Assembly (NCBI RefSeq): GCF_001010285.1
Contig: NZ_CP011104.1
Span: 3,844,001 to 3,908,000, forward strand
Length of the DNA stretch: 64,000 bases
Source: Photorhabdus thracensis
Lineage (GTDB): Bacteria > Pseudomonadota > Gammaproteobacteria > Enterobacterales > Enterobacteriaceae
Direction of reading: 5' to 3'
The position numbers and the translations under genes are program-made. Below the pieces are notes generated by a model. The model had not been told where the DNA came from. It did not search any database and worked only from the letters and a program-made list of their open reading frames with translations. The stretch's first letter is position 1; every line of letters begins with the position of its first letter. Shown in pieces: positions 35,579-45,996 of the stretch.

Positions 35579-36534
35579 CACTTGCCGCTTGGTTCGCTGC
35601 TTTCTTGCTCGATAGTTGGCTGGGTGATCCGCCACATTGGCCTCATCCGGTACGTTGGATCGGTCATCTGATTTCATGGGTGCAACGGGTTATCCGGCGC
35701 TGTTGTCGCAATGAGCGAGCATTGAAAGTTGGTGGAGCCGTGTTGTGGGTAGTCGTTGTTGGCTTGACCTGGCTGGTGAGTTGGGGATGTTTATGGTTGA
35801 TGAACTGCATTCATCCTTGGATCGGCTGGTTGGCCGAAGTATGGATGATTTATACCCTGTTGGCTGGCCGTTGTCTGAGTGATGCCGCTCTGGCGGTACA
35901 TGGTGTGTTACAGCAGGGTTCTTTGGATGAGAGTCGCCGGCAATTGTTATGGATTGTCGGGCGCGATACTTCTCAACTGGATAAGCCGCAAATCACGTGT
36001 GCAGTGGTGGAGACGGTGGCGGAAAACAGCGTTGACGGCGTTATTGCGCCACTCTTTTTCCTGATGATTGGCGGTGCGCCGTTGGCAATGGCTTACAAAG
36101 CGGTCAATACCCTTGATTCAATGGTGGGATATAAAACGCCGAAATATCGCGCGATTGGGTATGTCTCCGCCCGTATGGATGATTTGGCAAATTGGTTACC
36201 GGCACGGCTGAGTTGGCTGTTGCTGAGTGCAGCGGCTTGGTTCATTCGGGTTGATTTTCGTCAGGCCCTGCGTATTGGCTGGCGCGATCGTTATCAACAT
36301 GCCAGTCCTAACTGTGGCTGGTCTGAAGCGACAGTTGCCGGAGCCTTGGGTATTCGCCTTGGCGGCCCGAATTACTACTTTGGTGAACGGGTAGATAAAC
36401 CCTGGATTGGTGATGAACGCCGTGAAATCGCGCTGACGGATATCCCGCTCACTATCCACTTGATGATGATAGCTTCGCAACTGGCCTTACTGTTGTTTGC
36501 GTTGCTGCACTTACTGTTGGTCGGAATAGCTTAG
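35575..36534 (+). CDS. cbiB: Adenosylcobinamide-phosphate synthase
   Basis: The 319-residue inner-membrane protein starts at a GTG overlapping the cbiA stop. It has several membrane segments (LLDSWLGDPPHWPHPVRWIG near the N-terminus; LLALFALLHLLLVG-like hydrophobic C-terminus) and the conserved NTLDSMVGYK. It attaches aminopropanol phosphate, made by CobD, to adenosylcobyric acid, so it links this operon to cobD and pduX at 61-63 kb. Normal length. Confidence 0.95.
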   Translation: MTLAAWFAAFLLDSWLGDPPHWPHPVRWIGHLISWVQRVIRRCCRNERALKVGGAVLWVVVVGLTWLVSWGCLWLMNCIHPWIGWLAEVWMIYTLLAGRCLSDAALAVHGVLQQGSLDESRRQLLWIVGRDTSQLDKPQITCAVVETVAENSVDGVIAPLFFLMIGGAPLAMAYKAVNTLDSMVGYKTPKYRAIGYVSARMDDLANWLPARLSWLLLSAAAWFIRVDFRQALRIGWRDRYQHASPNCGWSEATVAGALGIRLGGPNYYFGERVDKPWIGDERREIALTDIPLTIHLMMIASQLALLLFALLHLLLVGIA

Positions 36535-36549
36535 AAAAGGGCAACGAAT

Positions 36550-37179
36550 ATGAACTATCTCCAGAAACCTCAGCAAATTGAACAGAATAGTTTCGCAATC
36601 ATTGGCGATATTATTGCCTGTGAACGCCCCGATTATCGTTTTGTTGATGAGATGCAGGAAGCGGTGATTAAACGGGTGATCCACACTACCGCAGATTTTG
36701 ACTGGTTGGATATTTTGTGGTTCTCATCGGATGTGCTGACCCGTATTGCTGAGGCGCTGCGTCGGGGATGCATTCTGTATACTGATACTACGATGGCTCA
36801 GTCCGGTATCAACAAGGCGTTGTTACAGCAGATGGGCTGTGAATGCCGTTGTTATATCAGTGATCCGCGAGTGGTAGCGATGGCGAAAACGCAGGGTATT
36901 ACCCGTTCTATGGCAGCGGTGGATATCGCATTGGCTGAGGAAGGCGACAAAATATTCGTGTTCGGCAATGCTCCGACAGCGCTGTTCCGCCTGCTGGAGA
37001 GGCGGGCTTCACCATTGGCGGTGATCGGGGTGCCGGTCGGGTTTGTCGGCGCGGCAGAATCGAAAGCGGCGTTGATGCAAAGCGAATTGCCTTATATCGC
37101 CGCCGCAGGCCGTAAAGGCGGAAGTAATATCGCGGCGGCGATTATCAATGCCATTCTGTACCGGTTGCGGGAGGCATAA
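36550..37179 (+). CDS. cbiC: Cobalt-precorrin-8 methylmutase
   Basis: The 209-residue protein moves the C-11 methyl group to C-12 to give cobyrinate. The catalytic histidine is H45 in [12 protein letters not shown], and [13 protein letters not shown] plus [16 protein letters not shown] are conserved family motifs. It follows cbiB by 15 bp and its stop overlaps the cbiD start. Confidence 0.95.
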   Translation: MNYLQKPQQIEQNSFAIIGDIIACERPDYRFVDEMQEAVIKRVIHTTADFDWLDILWFSSDVLTRIAEALRRGCILYTDTTMAQSGINKALLQQMGCECRCYISDPRVVAMAKTQGITRSMAAVDIALAEEGDKIFVFGNAPTALFRLLERRASPLAVIGVPVGFVGAAESKAALMQSELPYIAAAGRKGGSNIAAAIINAILYRLREA

Positions 37180-38315
37180 TGAGCGATACGATGCAATTAG
37201 ACAGCATCTGGCATAACGGTAAGCAATATCGCAAAGGTTATACCACCGGTTCCTGTGCTACTGCTGCCGCCAAGGTTGCCGCATTGATGGTGTTGCGTCA
37301 GCAAGTTATTGACCATGTTTCTATTGTTACCCCTTCCGGCGTGACATTACGCCTTAACGTCGAACAGCCACTGATTGAAGGCCAACAGGCGACGGCTGCT
37401 ATCCGTAAAGATGGTGGCGATGATGTGGATGCGACTCATGGCATGTTGATTTTTGCCCGCGTCACGCTGTGCGATCACGGTGAAATCCATCTGAGCGGCG
37501 GGGAGGGGGTTGGTACGGTTACCCGCAAAGGTGTCGGGTTGCCGGTGGGCAGTGCCGCTATTAACCGTACACCACGTCAGACTATTGAGTCTGCGGTACG
37601 GGAGGCTATTGGTCCGATGCGGGGCGCGGAAGTGGAGATCTTTGCGCCGGAAGGTGAAGAGCGGGCAAAGAAAACCTACAACGGCAAGTTGGGAATACTT
37701 GGCGGTATTTCCATTATTGGGACCACCGGTATTGTCACGCCAATGTCGGAGGAGAGTTGGAAACGTTCACTGGCGATTGAGTTGGAAATGAAACGTGCAG
37801 CAGGAGCCGAAAAGGTCATTCTGGTTCCCGGCAATCACGGCGAGCGTTTTGTGCGTGAACAATTGGGGCTTGATGGTCAACTGGTGGTGACGATGAGTAA
37901 CTTTGTCGGCTACATGTTGCAGGAAGCGGTTCGGCTTGGGTTCCGCCATATCATGCTGGTAGGGCATCCCGGCAAACTGGTGAAGGTGGCCGCGGGGATT
38001 TTTCATACTCACAGTCACATTGCTGATGGTCGCATAGAAACATTGATTGCCTATCTGGCCCTGATGGGGGCGCCGCAGGCCCTTCTGTTGGAGGTGAATC
38101 GCTGCGATACCACGGAAGCGGCAATGGAACTGATTGCCGAGTATGGCTTGCAAGCGGTTTATGACCGTATCGCCGAACGAATTTGTGAACGGATGAGCGA
38201 GATGTTGCGTTTTGCCGTTAACCCACCGCGCTGTGACGCCATTATGTTCTCTTTTGATAATCAGATACTCGGCGCCAGCCGTCCATTGAACGACATTTTG
38301 GAGGAGATGCGATGA
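37179..38315 (+). CDS. cbiD: Cobalt-precorrin-5B C1-methyltransferase
   Basis: The 378-residue protein begins with the family signature [18 protein letters not shown] near residues 18-35 and has [20 protein letters not shown] in the middle. CbiD methylates C-1 during ring contraction in the anaerobic route, which marks this as the oxygen-independent pathway. Starts and stops overlap with neighbours on both sides. Confidence 0.95.
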   Translation: MSDTMQLDSIWHNGKQYRKGYTTGSCATAAAKVAALMVLRQQVIDHVSIVTPSGVTLRLNVEQPLIEGQQATAAIRKDGGDDVDATHGMLIFARVTLCDHGEIHLSGGEGVGTVTRKGVGLPVGSAAINRTPRQTIESAVREAIGPMRGAEVEIFAPEGEERAKKTYNGKLGILGGISIIGTTGIVTPMSEESWKRSLAIELEMKRAAGAEKVILVPGNHGERFVREQLGLDGQLVVTMSNFVGYMLQEAVRLGFRHIMLVGHPGKLVKVAAGIFHTHSHIADGRIETLIAYLALMGAPQALLLEVNRCDTTEAAMELIAEYGLQAVYDRIAERICERMSEMLRFAVNPPRCDAIMFSFDNQILGASRPLNDILEEMR

Positions 38316-38905
38316 TCACTGTTGTCGGTATTGGTCCCGGTGATACGGCGTATCTGACGCCACAGGCGCAGCATTATATTACTGACGCGGAGGTACTGGT
38401 TGGCGGCAGGCGTCATCTGGAGATATTTAGCGGCATCACCCATGAAACCCGCATATTGGATGCCGATCTTGCCAGTTTGCTGGTCTGGCTACAGAACAAC
38501 AATACGCGTCATATTGTGGTATTGGCGTCCGGTGATCCGTTGTTGTATGGCATCGGCAAATTATTATCTGAATATTTTACCGCAGATGATCTGCGCATCA
38601 TTCCGGGTATCAGTTCAATTCAGTATCTGTGTGCCAAAGCGGCGCTGGATATGAACGATATCTATCTGACCAGCAGTCACGGGCGTACCCCGGATTTCGA
38701 CTGGATTCTGCAACATGACAAAGTAGCGATGGTAACTGATGGGCGCGTCGGCCCGCGGGCAATTGCGGAGGCCATTATTGCGCGTGGCCTGAGCCGTACA
38801 TTGATTATTGGTGAAAACCTCTCTTTGCCTAATGAGCGTATTCACCGTCTGCGGCCAGAAGCGGTGGCGACTGACTATGACATGAACGTGGTGGTGATCC
38901 TATGA
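38312..38905 (+). CDS. cbiE: Cobalt-precorrin-7 C5-methyltransferase
   Basis: The 197-residue tetrapyrrole methylase has the SAM-binding start [16 protein letters not shown] and [10 protein letters not shown] (residues about 71-80). It works with CbiT, encoded next; some bacteria fuse the two as CobL, but here they are separate. ATGA-type overlaps join it to cbiD and cbiT. Confidence 0.93.
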   Translation: MITVVGIGPGDTAYLTPQAQHYITDAEVLVGGRRHLEIFSGITHETRILDADLASLLVWLQNNNTRHIVVLASGDPLLYGIGKLLSEYFTADDLRIIPGISSIQYLCAKAALDMNDIYLTSSHGRTPDFDWILQHDKVAMVTDGRVGPRAIAEAIIARGLSRTLIIGENLSLPNERIHRLRPEAVATDYDMNVVVIL

Positions 38906-39471
38906 GAGATGACGAATTTTTACGCGGACAGAAAGTACCGATGACCAAAGAGCCGGTTCGTGCACTGGCATTGGAGCGGCTGGAATTGAATCATGCCAGC
39001 CAGTTGATTGATGTGGGAGCGGGTACCGGCAGCGTGGCGCTGGAGGCGGCGCTGCGATTCCCGGCGCTGACGGTCACCGCTATTGAACGTAACCCTGCTG
39101 CTCTGGCTTTGATTGGGGAGAATTGTCAACGGCTGGGTTGTCATAATGTGGCGATCATCGCCGGAGAGGCCCCGTTGGCATTGGATGTAATGGCAGATGC
39201 GGTATTTATTGGCGGCAGTGGGGGGCAATTGACGGCACTGATCGACTGGGCGTTGGATCACATGTACCCCGGTGGCCGTCTGGTGCTGACGTTCATTTTG
39301 CTGAACAACCTGAATGACGCGCTGGCACATTTGCGGACGTGTCAGATAAGTGATTTAGAGTGCATACAGCTACAGGCGTCTACTCTGGCATCACTTGGCA
39401 GCGGTCACTATTTTAAGCCGAATAATCCGACTTATCTGATTTCCTGTTACAAGGAGAAGATCGATGTCTGA
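38902..39471 (+). CDS. cbiT: Cobalt-precorrin-6B C15-methyltransferase (decarboxylating)
   Basis: The 189-residue class I methyltransferase has motif [21 protein letters not shown] near residues 34-53 and the start [16 protein letters not shown], typical of CbiT. It methylates C-15 and removes the C-12 acetate carboxyl group. Its end overlaps the cbiF start by 8 bases. Confidence 0.93.
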   Translation: MRDDEFLRGQKVPMTKEPVRALALERLELNHASQLIDVGAGTGSVALEAALRFPALTVTAIERNPAALALIGENCQRLGCHNVAIIAGEAPLALDVMADAVFIGGSGGQLTALIDWALDHMYPGGRLVLTFILLNNLNDALAHLRTCQISDLECIQLQASTLASLGSGHYFKPNNPTYLISCYKEKIDV

Positions 39472-40237
39472 ACATTTTGATCCTCGGAAAGTCTGGTTTG
39501 TGGGGGCCGGGCCGGGTGATAAGGCGTTGATCACCCTGAAAGGCTATCGTTTATTGCAGCAGGCGCAGGTGGTGATTTACGCCGGTTCATTGATTAACAC
39601 CGAACTGCTGGATTACTGTCCGCCGGAAGCTGAATGCCATGACAGCGCCGGTCTGACGCTGGAACAGATTGTTGCACTAATGGTGGATGGCGTACATGCG
39701 GGTAAATTGGTGGTTCGATTGCAAACCGGTGATCTCTCGTTATACGGCTCTATCCGTGAGCAGGGGGAAGCTCTGACTGATGCCGGCATTGGTTTTGTCT
39801 CGGTGCCGGGTGTCAGTGCTTTTCTTGGCGCGGCGGCGCAGTTAGGGGTGGAGTACACCGTACCGGAAGTGTCGCAAAGCCTGATTATCACCCGGATTGA
39901 AGGACGTACACCGGTGCCCCCGCTCGAACAGTTGGAATCCTTTGCCGCTCATCAGACTTCAATGGCGATTTATCTTTCTGTGCAGAAGATGAGACATGTG
40001 GTTGTACGTCTTCAAGCTGGTGGTTACCCGGTCACAACACCGGTCGTGGTGATATACAAGGCAACTTGGGCTGACAGTCGTACCGTGCGCGGTACGCTGG
40101 CCGATATCGCCGAAAAAGTACAGGCAGCGGGTATCCGTAAAACCGCTTTGATTCTGGTCGGTGCTTTCCTGGGAGAGGAATATCACTATTCCAGGCTCTA
40201 CGATGCGGGGTTTAGCCATGAATATCGCCGGGCATGA
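39464..40237 (+). CDS. cbiF: Cobalt-precorrin-4 C11-methyltransferase
   Basis: The 257-residue protein has the tetrapyrrole methylase motifs [19 protein letters not shown] and [17 protein letters not shown], close to known CbiF/CobM proteins. It methylates C-11 of cobalt-precorrin-4. The 3' end overlaps the start of cbiG by 20 bases. Confidence 0.95.
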   Translation: MSEHFDPRKVWFVGAGPGDKALITLKGYRLLQQAQVVIYAGSLINTELLDYCPPEAECHDSAGLTLEQIVALMVDGVHAGKLVVRLQTGDLSLYGSIREQGEALTDAGIGFVSVPGVSAFLGAAAQLGVEYTVPEVSQSLIITRIEGRTPVPPLEQLESFAAHQTSMAIYLSVQKMRHVVVRLQAGGYPVTTPVVVIYKATWADSRTVRGTLADIAEKVQAAGIRKTALILVGAFLGEEYHYSRLYDAGFSHEYRRA

Positions 40238-41279
40238 ATCGATCGCGGTGTTCTGTTTGACTCCGGGCGGGGTCAGATTGGTGCGAAGGTTGAGAACGCA
40301 TCTGCCGCTGACCTGTTTTACCAGTGAAAAGCTGCTGGAGCCGGGATTTATTCCTTTTAATGGCAGTTTTGGCGACACCTTGCGTGGGGCATTCAAGAAT
40401 TATTCGGCGCTAGTGGTGGTTGCGGCGCTGGGGATCACTGTACGAATGATTGCGCCACTGATAAACGACAAAATGCATGATCCGGCGGTGGTGGTGATTG
40501 ATGAACGTGGTCGGCATGTCATCAGTTTGCTATCCGGTCATGTGGGTGGCGCTAATGCATTGACTCATTATCTGGCGGAACTGCTGGGGGCCGATCCGGT
40601 GATTACTACCGCTACGGATATCAATGGGGTGGCGGCGCTGGATACTCTTGCCACTCAGTTAAACGCGGATATGCAGGATTTTCGCCATGTGGTGAAAGTG
40701 GTCAACCAAATGCTGGTCAGTGGTCAGAAAGTCGGGCTGTGGTGGGATGAATCACTGCTTAACGAACGTGAACATTTTGATACCCGTGGTTTTGTCCCGG
40801 TAGCGAGTCTGGCGGCATTGCCGGAGCTGGATGTGCTGGTATGTGTCACGTTGCGCGATTCACTGCCCGAACTACCTCTGCCGGTTTATAAACTGGTGCC
40901 GAAACGTGTTGTGGCCGGGATCGGCTGCCGTCGGGACACCCCGTTACAAACACTGGTTGAGTTATTGCAGCAGCAGATGGCGGAAAATCATTTTGATCTG
41001 ATGGCCCTGAGTGCCATCGGCAGTGTTGTCATCAAGAAAGATGAGCCAGCGTTGAATCAGCTTGCACAGCGTTGGCGTGTACCGTTTAAGTTGTTCAGTG
41101 TTAATGAGTTAAGTCGCCATGAGCAACGTTTTCCTGCTTCCGATTTTGTCCGCCAGACGGTGGGAGTTGGCAGTGTTTCACAACCTGTTGCCTGGTTGAT
41201 GAGCGAAGGAAAACTGGTTGGTCGGACCTTGCGTCAGCAGGGCGTCACTATCACTTTGGGGGTATCACAATTATGTTAA
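40218..41279 (+). CDS. cbiG: Cobalt-precorrin-5A hydrolase
   Basis: The 353-residue protein opens the delta-lactone and releases acetaldehyde during ring contraction. Residues about 75-160 hold [20 protein letters not shown] and [20 protein letters not shown], the CbiG signature, and [20 protein letters not shown] begins the C-terminal domain. I used the ATG at 40218 ([12 protein letters not shown]); an in-frame GTG 57 bases upstream would add residues not seen in the family. Confidence 0.93.
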   Translation: MNIAGHESIAVFCLTPGGVRLVRRLRTHLPLTCFTSEKLLEPGFIPFNGSFGDTLRGAFKNYSALVVVAALGITVRMIAPLINDKMHDPAVVVIDERGRHVISLLSGHVGGANALTHYLAELLGADPVITTATDINGVAALDTLATQLNADMQDFRHVVKVVNQMLVSGQKVGLWWDESLLNEREHFDTRGFVPVASLAALPELDVLVCVTLRDSLPELPLPVYKLVPKRVVAGIGCRRDTPLQTLVELLQQQMAENHFDLMALSAIGSVVIKKDEPALNQLAQRWRVPFKLFSVNELSRHEQRFPASDFVRQTVGVGSVSQPVAWLMSEGKLVGRTLRQQGVTITLGVSQLC

Positions 41280-41998
41280 CCGTAATCGGCATTGGACCAG
41301 GCAATGAATCTATGATGACGCAGGATGCCATTGCGGCGATCCGCGAAGCTGAAATTATTGTCGGCTATAAAACCTACACCCATTTGGTCAAACATCTGAC
41401 GATGGATAAAGAAGTGATTAAGACTGGAATGTGTAAGGAGATTGAACGCTGCCAGACAGCGATTGATCTGGCGTTATCCGGTCGTAAAGTGGCGTTGATC
41501 AGCAGCGGGGATGCGGGGATCTACGGCATGGCTGGTTTAGTGCTGGAGTTGGTTTGTCAGCAACAGTGTGATCTTGAAGTCAAACTGGTGGCCGGGATCA
41601 CTGCCAGCATTGCTGCGGCTACGTTACTGGGGGCACCGTTGATGCACGATTTTTGTCATATCAGCTTGAGCGATTTGTTGACACCGTGGCCGGTGATTGA
41701 GAAACGTGTTATTGCCGCAGCGCAGGCCGACTTTGTTGTTTGTTTCTATAACCCACGCAGTCGTGGTCGTGAAGGGCACCTTGCCAAAGCGTTTGAACTT
41801 ATGAGCCCATGGAAAGACCCACATACGCCGGTGGGGGTGGTAAAAGCCGCCGGGCGTAAAAAGCAGGATAAATGGATTACCACTTTCGGCGAGATGGACT
41901 TTTCACCGGTGGATATGACCAGTCTGGTGATCGTTGGCAATCATACAACCTATTGCCGTGATGGATTGATGATCACGCCACGGGGGTATGAGCTATGA
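41273..41998 (+). CDS. cbiH: Cobalt-precorrin-3 C17-methyltransferase
   Basis: The 241-residue tetrapyrrole methylase has VIGIGPGNESMMTQDAIAAI and SSGDAGIYGMAGLVLEL near residue 77. It methylates C-17 and starts ring contraction. Start overlaps cbiG by 7 bases; stop overlaps cbiJ. Confidence 0.95.
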   Translation: MLTVIGIGPGNESMMTQDAIAAIREAEIIVGYKTYTHLVKHLTMDKEVIKTGMCKEIERCQTAIDLALSGRKVALISSGDAGIYGMAGLVLELVCQQQCDLEVKLVAGITASIAAATLLGAPLMHDFCHISLSDLLTPWPVIEKRVIAAAQADFVVCFYNPRSRGREGHLAKAFELMSPWKDPHTPVGVVKAAGRKKQDKWITTFGEMDFSPVDMTSLVIVGNHTTYCRDGLMITPRGYEL

Positions 41999-42792
41999 GC
42001 CATCCGGCTATCCATGTTTTCGGTGGTACCAGTGACGCCCGGCTGATTTGCCGGGCGCTGGACGCGGCAGGAGCGCGTTACCGCCTCTCTGTTGCTACCG
42101 ATGCCGGGAGGCAACTGGCGGGTGATATTCAGGGAGAGGTAATGGTGGGGCGAATGGATGCTGAGGCGATGGTGCACTATTTTGATCAGCATCAGGTAGG
42201 TTGGGTCATTGATGCGTCGCATCCTTACGCAGACGTGTTAACTCACAACGTGATCGCCGCCTGTCGCCAATTGTCACTGCGGTTTACCCGTTATCAACGT
42301 CCCAGTGAAATTGACTTACTGAATCACCCATTGTTGCACAAAGTCGATAGTGTGGAGGCGGCTTGCGACGTTGCCCGGACTCTGGGGTCGCGGGTATTAC
42401 TGACCACCGGCAGTAAACAACTGGCGCTGTATCAGCGTTTACTGCCGGAAAAAACCTTACTGGTACGGGTATTGCCGACGGCTGAGGTACTGGTTCAGTG
42501 TGAGGCGCTGGGGTTGGGGGTTGATCATATTATCGCATTGCGTGGACCATTCTCGGCTGAATTCAATCATGCGTTGTATGAGTTTTGCCACCCTGATGTG
42601 GTGATCACTAAAGAGTCCGGTGCTGAGGGGGGATATCAACAGAAAGTGGCTCCCTGTCTGGCACTCAATATTCCCTGTATTGTTGTGTGCCGTCCTGCAC
42701 AGACCTTACAGGCAGATGAAGGAGAGCAGATTAGTTCGCTGGATGAGTTTGTCCAACACCTGACCCAATGGCAGGAACAACGAGGGCAATAA
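41995..42792 (+). CDS. cbiJ: Cobalt-precorrin-6A reductase
   Basis: The 265-residue NAD(P)H-dependent reductase begins with VFGGTSDARLICRALDAAGA and has DASHPYADVLTHNVIAAC near residues 74-91, both conserved in CbiJ/CobK. It reduces the macrocycle before CbiET act. It ends 1 base before cbiK. Confidence 0.93.
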   Translation: MSHPAIHVFGGTSDARLICRALDAAGARYRLSVATDAGRQLAGDIQGEVMVGRMDAEAMVHYFDQHQVGWVIDASHPYADVLTHNVIAACRQLSLRFTRYQRPSEIDLLNHPLLHKVDSVEAACDVARTLGSRVLLTTGSKQLALYQRLLPEKTLLVRVLPTAEVLVQCEALGLGVDHIIALRGPFSAEFNHALYEFCHPDVVITKESGAEGGYQQKVAPCLALNIPCIVVCRPAQTLQADEGEQISSLDEFVQHLTQWQEQRGQ

Positions 42793-42793
42793 A

Positions 42794-43588
42794 ATGAAAA
42801 AAGCACTGTTAATCATCAGCTTTGGTACCAGTTATCAGCAGACCCGGCAAAAGAATATTGATGCTTGTGAGCGGCAATTGTCGGCTGCTTACCCTGATCG
42901 TGATCTGTATCGTGCATTCACTTCAGGAATGATCATCCGCAAATTGCAAAAACGTGATGGCCTACAGGTGGATAACCCACGTCAGGCGCTGGAGCGTTTG
43001 GTCAATGAAGGTTATCAAGATGTGGCTATTCAGTCCCTGCATGTTATCAACGGTGACGAATATGAGAAGATCGTCAGTGAAGTGAGTGCCTTTAGTGAGT
43101 GCTTCCAACGTTTGGTTGTGGGTACGCCGTTGCTTAACAGTTTTGCCGATTATCAACAACTGCTTATTGCCTTGGAAAATCAGATGCCGCCACTGGCTGC
43201 GGATGAACGCGTGGTGTTTATGGGACACGGCACCAGTCATCATGCGTTTTCTGTCTATGCCTGCCTTGATCACCTGATGAGTTCACTTAATTTTCCGGCG
43301 TTGGTGGGGGCGGTGGAAAGTTACCCAGAAATTGGCCATCTCATCATCCGCTTGGGGCGGCAGGCAGTGCGTAAGGTACATTTGATGCCGTTAATGCTGG
43401 TGGCCGGCGATCATGCAATCAACGATATGGCATCAGACGAACCGGACTCCTGGCGTTCTCAGTTGGAAGCCGTTGGGATCAGCACGCAATCCTGGTTACA
43501 GGGATTAGGTGAAAACCCGTTGATTCGCCAAATGTTTGTTCAACACCTGGACGCCGCGTTGCAGTCAGATCAGCAGGAGGTAGTGTGA
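42794..43588 (+). CDS. cbiK: Sirohydrochlorin cobaltochelatase
   Basis: The 264-residue chelatase inserts cobalt into sirohydrochlorin, the entry step of the anaerobic branch. The catalytic histidines fall at H145 (FMGHGTSHH) and H207 (LVAGDHAIND), the same numbers as in Salmonella CbiK. There is no signal peptide, so this is a cytoplasmic form. Its substrate comes from the precorrin-2 dehydrogenase at 63.1 kb. Confidence 0.96.
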   Translation: MKKALLIISFGTSYQQTRQKNIDACERQLSAAYPDRDLYRAFTSGMIIRKLQKRDGLQVDNPRQALERLVNEGYQDVAIQSLHVINGDEYEKIVSEVSAFSECFQRLVVGTPLLNSFADYQQLLIALENQMPPLAADERVVFMGHGTSHHAFSVYACLDHLMSSLNFPALVGAVESYPEIGHLIIRLGRQAVRKVHLMPLMLVAGDHAINDMASDEPDSWRSQLEAVGISTQSWLQGLGENPLIRQMFVQHLDAALQSDQQEVV

Positions 43589-44301
43589 TGAAGGGAAGAC
43601 TTTATGCAATGGGCGTCGGTCCTGGCGCCAGTGATTTGATTACCGTACGGGCCGCCCGGATACTTGCCCGCCTTGATGTGCTTTATGCACCCGCCGGGCG
43701 TAAAGGCGGAGATAGTCTGGCGCTCTCTATCGTGCGTGAATACCTGTTGCCCCACACTGAAATTCGCACCTGTCATTTCCCGATGAGCAGTAACGGCGAA
43801 GAAAAACAGGCGGTGTGGGATGAAGTGGCGCAACAACTGAAAGATGAAGTCGCACAGGGACGGCAAATCGGGTTTATCACATTGGGTGATGCCATGCTGT
43901 TCAGTACCTGGGTCTTTTTGCTGGCGCGCATTGGCAGGCAGGAATGGCTGGAAATTGTGCCGGGTATCACCTCTTTTGCCGCTATTGCCGCACGAACCGC
44001 ACTACCGCTTGCCATGGAGCAACAATCAATGGCGGTCATGTCCTGTACTGCGCCGGAAGTTGAGTTGGAACAGGCATTGCAAACCCATGATTGTGTCGTG
44101 CTGATGAAAGTTTATAACCGTTTTGCCACCGTGCGTGCGTTGCTGGCACGCTTGAATCTGTTTGAACATGCTTTGCTGATGGCAGACGCTTCATTGCCGG
44201 GTGAGCAGTGCTGGCGTTGTCTGGATCAGGTAGCGGCTGATCAGCCGCTACCCTATTTCTCCACCATTTTGGTGAATAAACAATGGCATACCAAGGAGTA
44301 G
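43585..44301 (+). CDS. cbiL: Cobalt-precorrin-2 C20-methyltransferase
   Basis: The 238-residue tetrapyrrole methylase starts MKGRLYAMGVGPGASDLITV and has FITLGDAMLFSTWVFLLARI and VPGITSFAAIAA, matching CbiL/CobI. It makes cobalt-precorrin-3. It overlaps cbiK by 4 bases and lies 3 bp before cbiM. Confidence 0.95.
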   Translation: MMKGRLYAMGVGPGASDLITVRAARILARLDVLYAPAGRKGGDSLALSIVREYLLPHTEIRTCHFPMSSNGEEKQAVWDEVAQQLKDEVAQGRQIGFITLGDAMLFSTWVFLLARIGRQEWLEIVPGITSFAAIAARTALPLAMEQQSMAVMSCTAPEVELEQALQTHDCVVLMKVYNRFATVRALLARLNLFEHALLMADASLPGEQCWRCLDQVAADQPLPYFSTILVNKQWHTKE

Positions 44302-44304
44302 ATT

Positions 44305-45036
44305 ATGGAACAACAGCTAAAGAAACTCTCGTTGACCGGGTTGGCAATGGCAGTCTTGTTGATGCTGGTGCCGGAGCAAGCCTTTGCCATGCACATTATG
44401 GAAGGTTTTTTGCCTCCTATGTGGGCATTGGCTTGGTGGGTTCTGTTTTTGCCTTGTCTGTTTATGGGGTTGGTACGATTGAGGCAGATTGTCAGTGATG
44501 ACAGTAACCAAAAAGTGCTGCTGGCGTTGTGTGGGGCATTTATTTTCGTGCTGTCCGCATTGAAAATTCCATCAGTTACTGGTAGCTGCTCTCATCCGAC
44601 TGGGGTAGGTCTGGCAGTGATCTTATTTGGTCCTTCGGTCGTTGCAGTACTTGGGGTCATTGTTCTGTTATTTCAGGCGCTGCTACTGGCGCATGGTGGT
44701 CTGACAACCCTTGGCGCTAATGGTATGTCAATGGCCGTGTTTGGTCCGGTTGTGGGTTATTGGGTCTGGCGTTTAGCCAATAAAATCGGATTCCGGCGTG
44801 ATGTTGCCGTGTTCCTTTGTGCCATGATCGCGGATCTGGTGACCTATTTTGTCACGTCGGTGCAGTTGGGCGTGGCTTTCCCAGAGCCTGAATTCGGTAT
44901 TAGCGGTTCTATCATTAAGTTTATGAGTGTGTTCTGCCTGACTCAGATCCCGATTGCAATTGCGGAAGGTTTGCTCACCGTACTGATTTACGATCAGTTA
45001 ACTAAACGTCATCTTATCCACGTCAGGAGTCATTAA
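44305..45036 (+). CDS. cbiM: Cobalt transporter substrate-capture protein
   Basis: The 243-residue membrane protein is the S-component of the cobalt ECF importer. An N-terminal signal-like segment would be removed after QAFA, leaving M29-H30 ([10 protein letters not shown]) at the new N-terminus, the metal ligand in CbiM/NikM proteins. [20 protein letters not shown] near residues 93-112 is also conserved. It works with CbiN, CbiQ and CbiO, encoded next. Confidence 0.96.
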   Translation: MEQQLKKLSLTGLAMAVLLMLVPEQAFAMHIMEGFLPPMWALAWWVLFLPCLFMGLVRLRQIVSDDSNQKVLLALCGAFIFVLSALKIPSVTGSCSHPTGVGLAVILFGPSVVAVLGVIVLLFQALLLAHGGLTTLGANGMSMAVFGPVVGYWVWRLANKIGFRRDVAVFLCAMIADLVTYFVTSVQLGVAFPEPEFGISGSIIKFMSVFCLTQIPIAIAEGLLTVLIYDQLTKRHLIHVRSH

Positions 45037-45037
45037 C

Positions 45038-45319
45038 ATGAAAAAGACCATTACCTTACTGTTGGTGTTAATCGCGTTGGTTATTCTGCCGTTCTTTATT
45101 AACCACGGAGGCGAATATGGCGGAGCTGATGGAGAAGCAGAAGCACTGATTCAGGTCACTGCTCCAGACTATGAACCCTGGTTCCAGCCGCTGTATGAGC
45201 CGGCCAGCGGAGAGATTGAAAGTTTACTGTTCACCTTGCAAGGTTCATTAGGAGCCGCGGTGATCTTCTATATTCTGGGTTACTACCGGAGTAAACGCAG
45301 TGAGCATGTTGGGAATTGA
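45038..45319 (+). CDS. cbiN: Cobalt transport protein CbiN
   Basis: The 93-residue protein has two membrane segments (LLLVLIALVILPFFI and SLGAAVIFYILGYY) with a periplasmic loop containing the conserved GADGEAEALI and YEPWFQPLYEP. CbiN helps load cobalt onto CbiM. It lies 1 bp after cbiM and overlaps the cbiQ start. Confidence 0.95.
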   Translation: MKKTITLLLVLIALVILPFFINHGGEYGGADGEAEALIQVTAPDYEPWFQPLYEPASGEIESLLFTLQGSLGAAVIFYILGYYRSKRSEHVGN

Positions 45320-45983
45320 TCGACTAAGTTATCAAAGCCGCTGGCGGCGGGTTGATCCGATGGCAAAACTGGCGCTCTATGGCTTGTTTCTGCTACTGGC
45401 GATGATCAGCCCGCCGCGCTACCAGGCATTGCTATTGCTGGTGATTGCGGTGCTGACCTGCTATCTGTTACAGATCGGGCCGCGTCGCTATCTGCTTTGG
45501 TTGTCTGTACCTTTATCGTTCTTACTGGTAGGACTGATAGCCATTGTGCTATCAGTTTCCCGTCAGCCGGACGCCCTGTGGTGGGGCGTTCAGGTAGGGC
45601 AGTTTTGGTTCGGTATTGATAAAGCAGGGCTGATCACGGCCAATCAGACAATGTGGCGCAGCTTGGCAGCATTGGCGGCTACCTTCTGGTTTGTACTTAA
45701 TACCCCGTTTCCACAATTGATCCAACTGTTGAAACGTTGTCATGTCCCGGATCTATTAACGGAACAGATCCTGCTGACTTGGCGTTTTATCTTTATTTTT
45801 ATTGATGAAGCGGCGGCGATCCATCGTGCGCAATCCCTGCGGTTTGGTTACACGTCGTTGGGAAGTGGCTACCGTTCACTGGCAATGTTAGTTAGTATGC
45901 TATTTACACGTGTGATGATCCGTTATCAGCAAATGATCGTTTCGCTGGATATCAAACTTTATCAGGGGAATTTTCACCTGTAA
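45300..45983 (+). CDS. cbiQ: Cobalt ECF transporter T-component CbiQ
   Basis: The 227-residue membrane protein begins MSMLGIDRLSYQSRWRRVDP. The GTG at 45300 and the ATG at 45306 are both possible starts. It has four to five membrane helices and coupling motifs near the C-terminus (AAAIHRAQSLRFGY) that bind the ATPase. It couples CbiO hydrolysis to cobalt uptake by CbiMN. Confidence 0.94.
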   Translation: MSMLGIDRLSYQSRWRRVDPMAKLALYGLFLLLAMISPPRYQALLLLVIAVLTCYLLQIGPRRYLLWLSVPLSFLLVGLIAIVLSVSRQPDALWWGVQVGQFWFGIDKAGLITANQTMWRSLAALAATFWFVLNTPFPQLIQLLKRCHVPDLLTEQILLTWRFIFIFIDEAAAIHRAQSLRFGYTSLGSGYRSLAMLVSMLFTRVMIRYQQMIVSLDIKLYQGNFHL

Positions 45984-45996
45984 GGACAGGATTCCG

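Noticed and set aside
40161-40217. Earlier GTG start for cbiG
   Set aside because: It would overlap cbiF by about 77 bases and add residues without family similarity. The ATG at 40218 gives a normal N-terminus.
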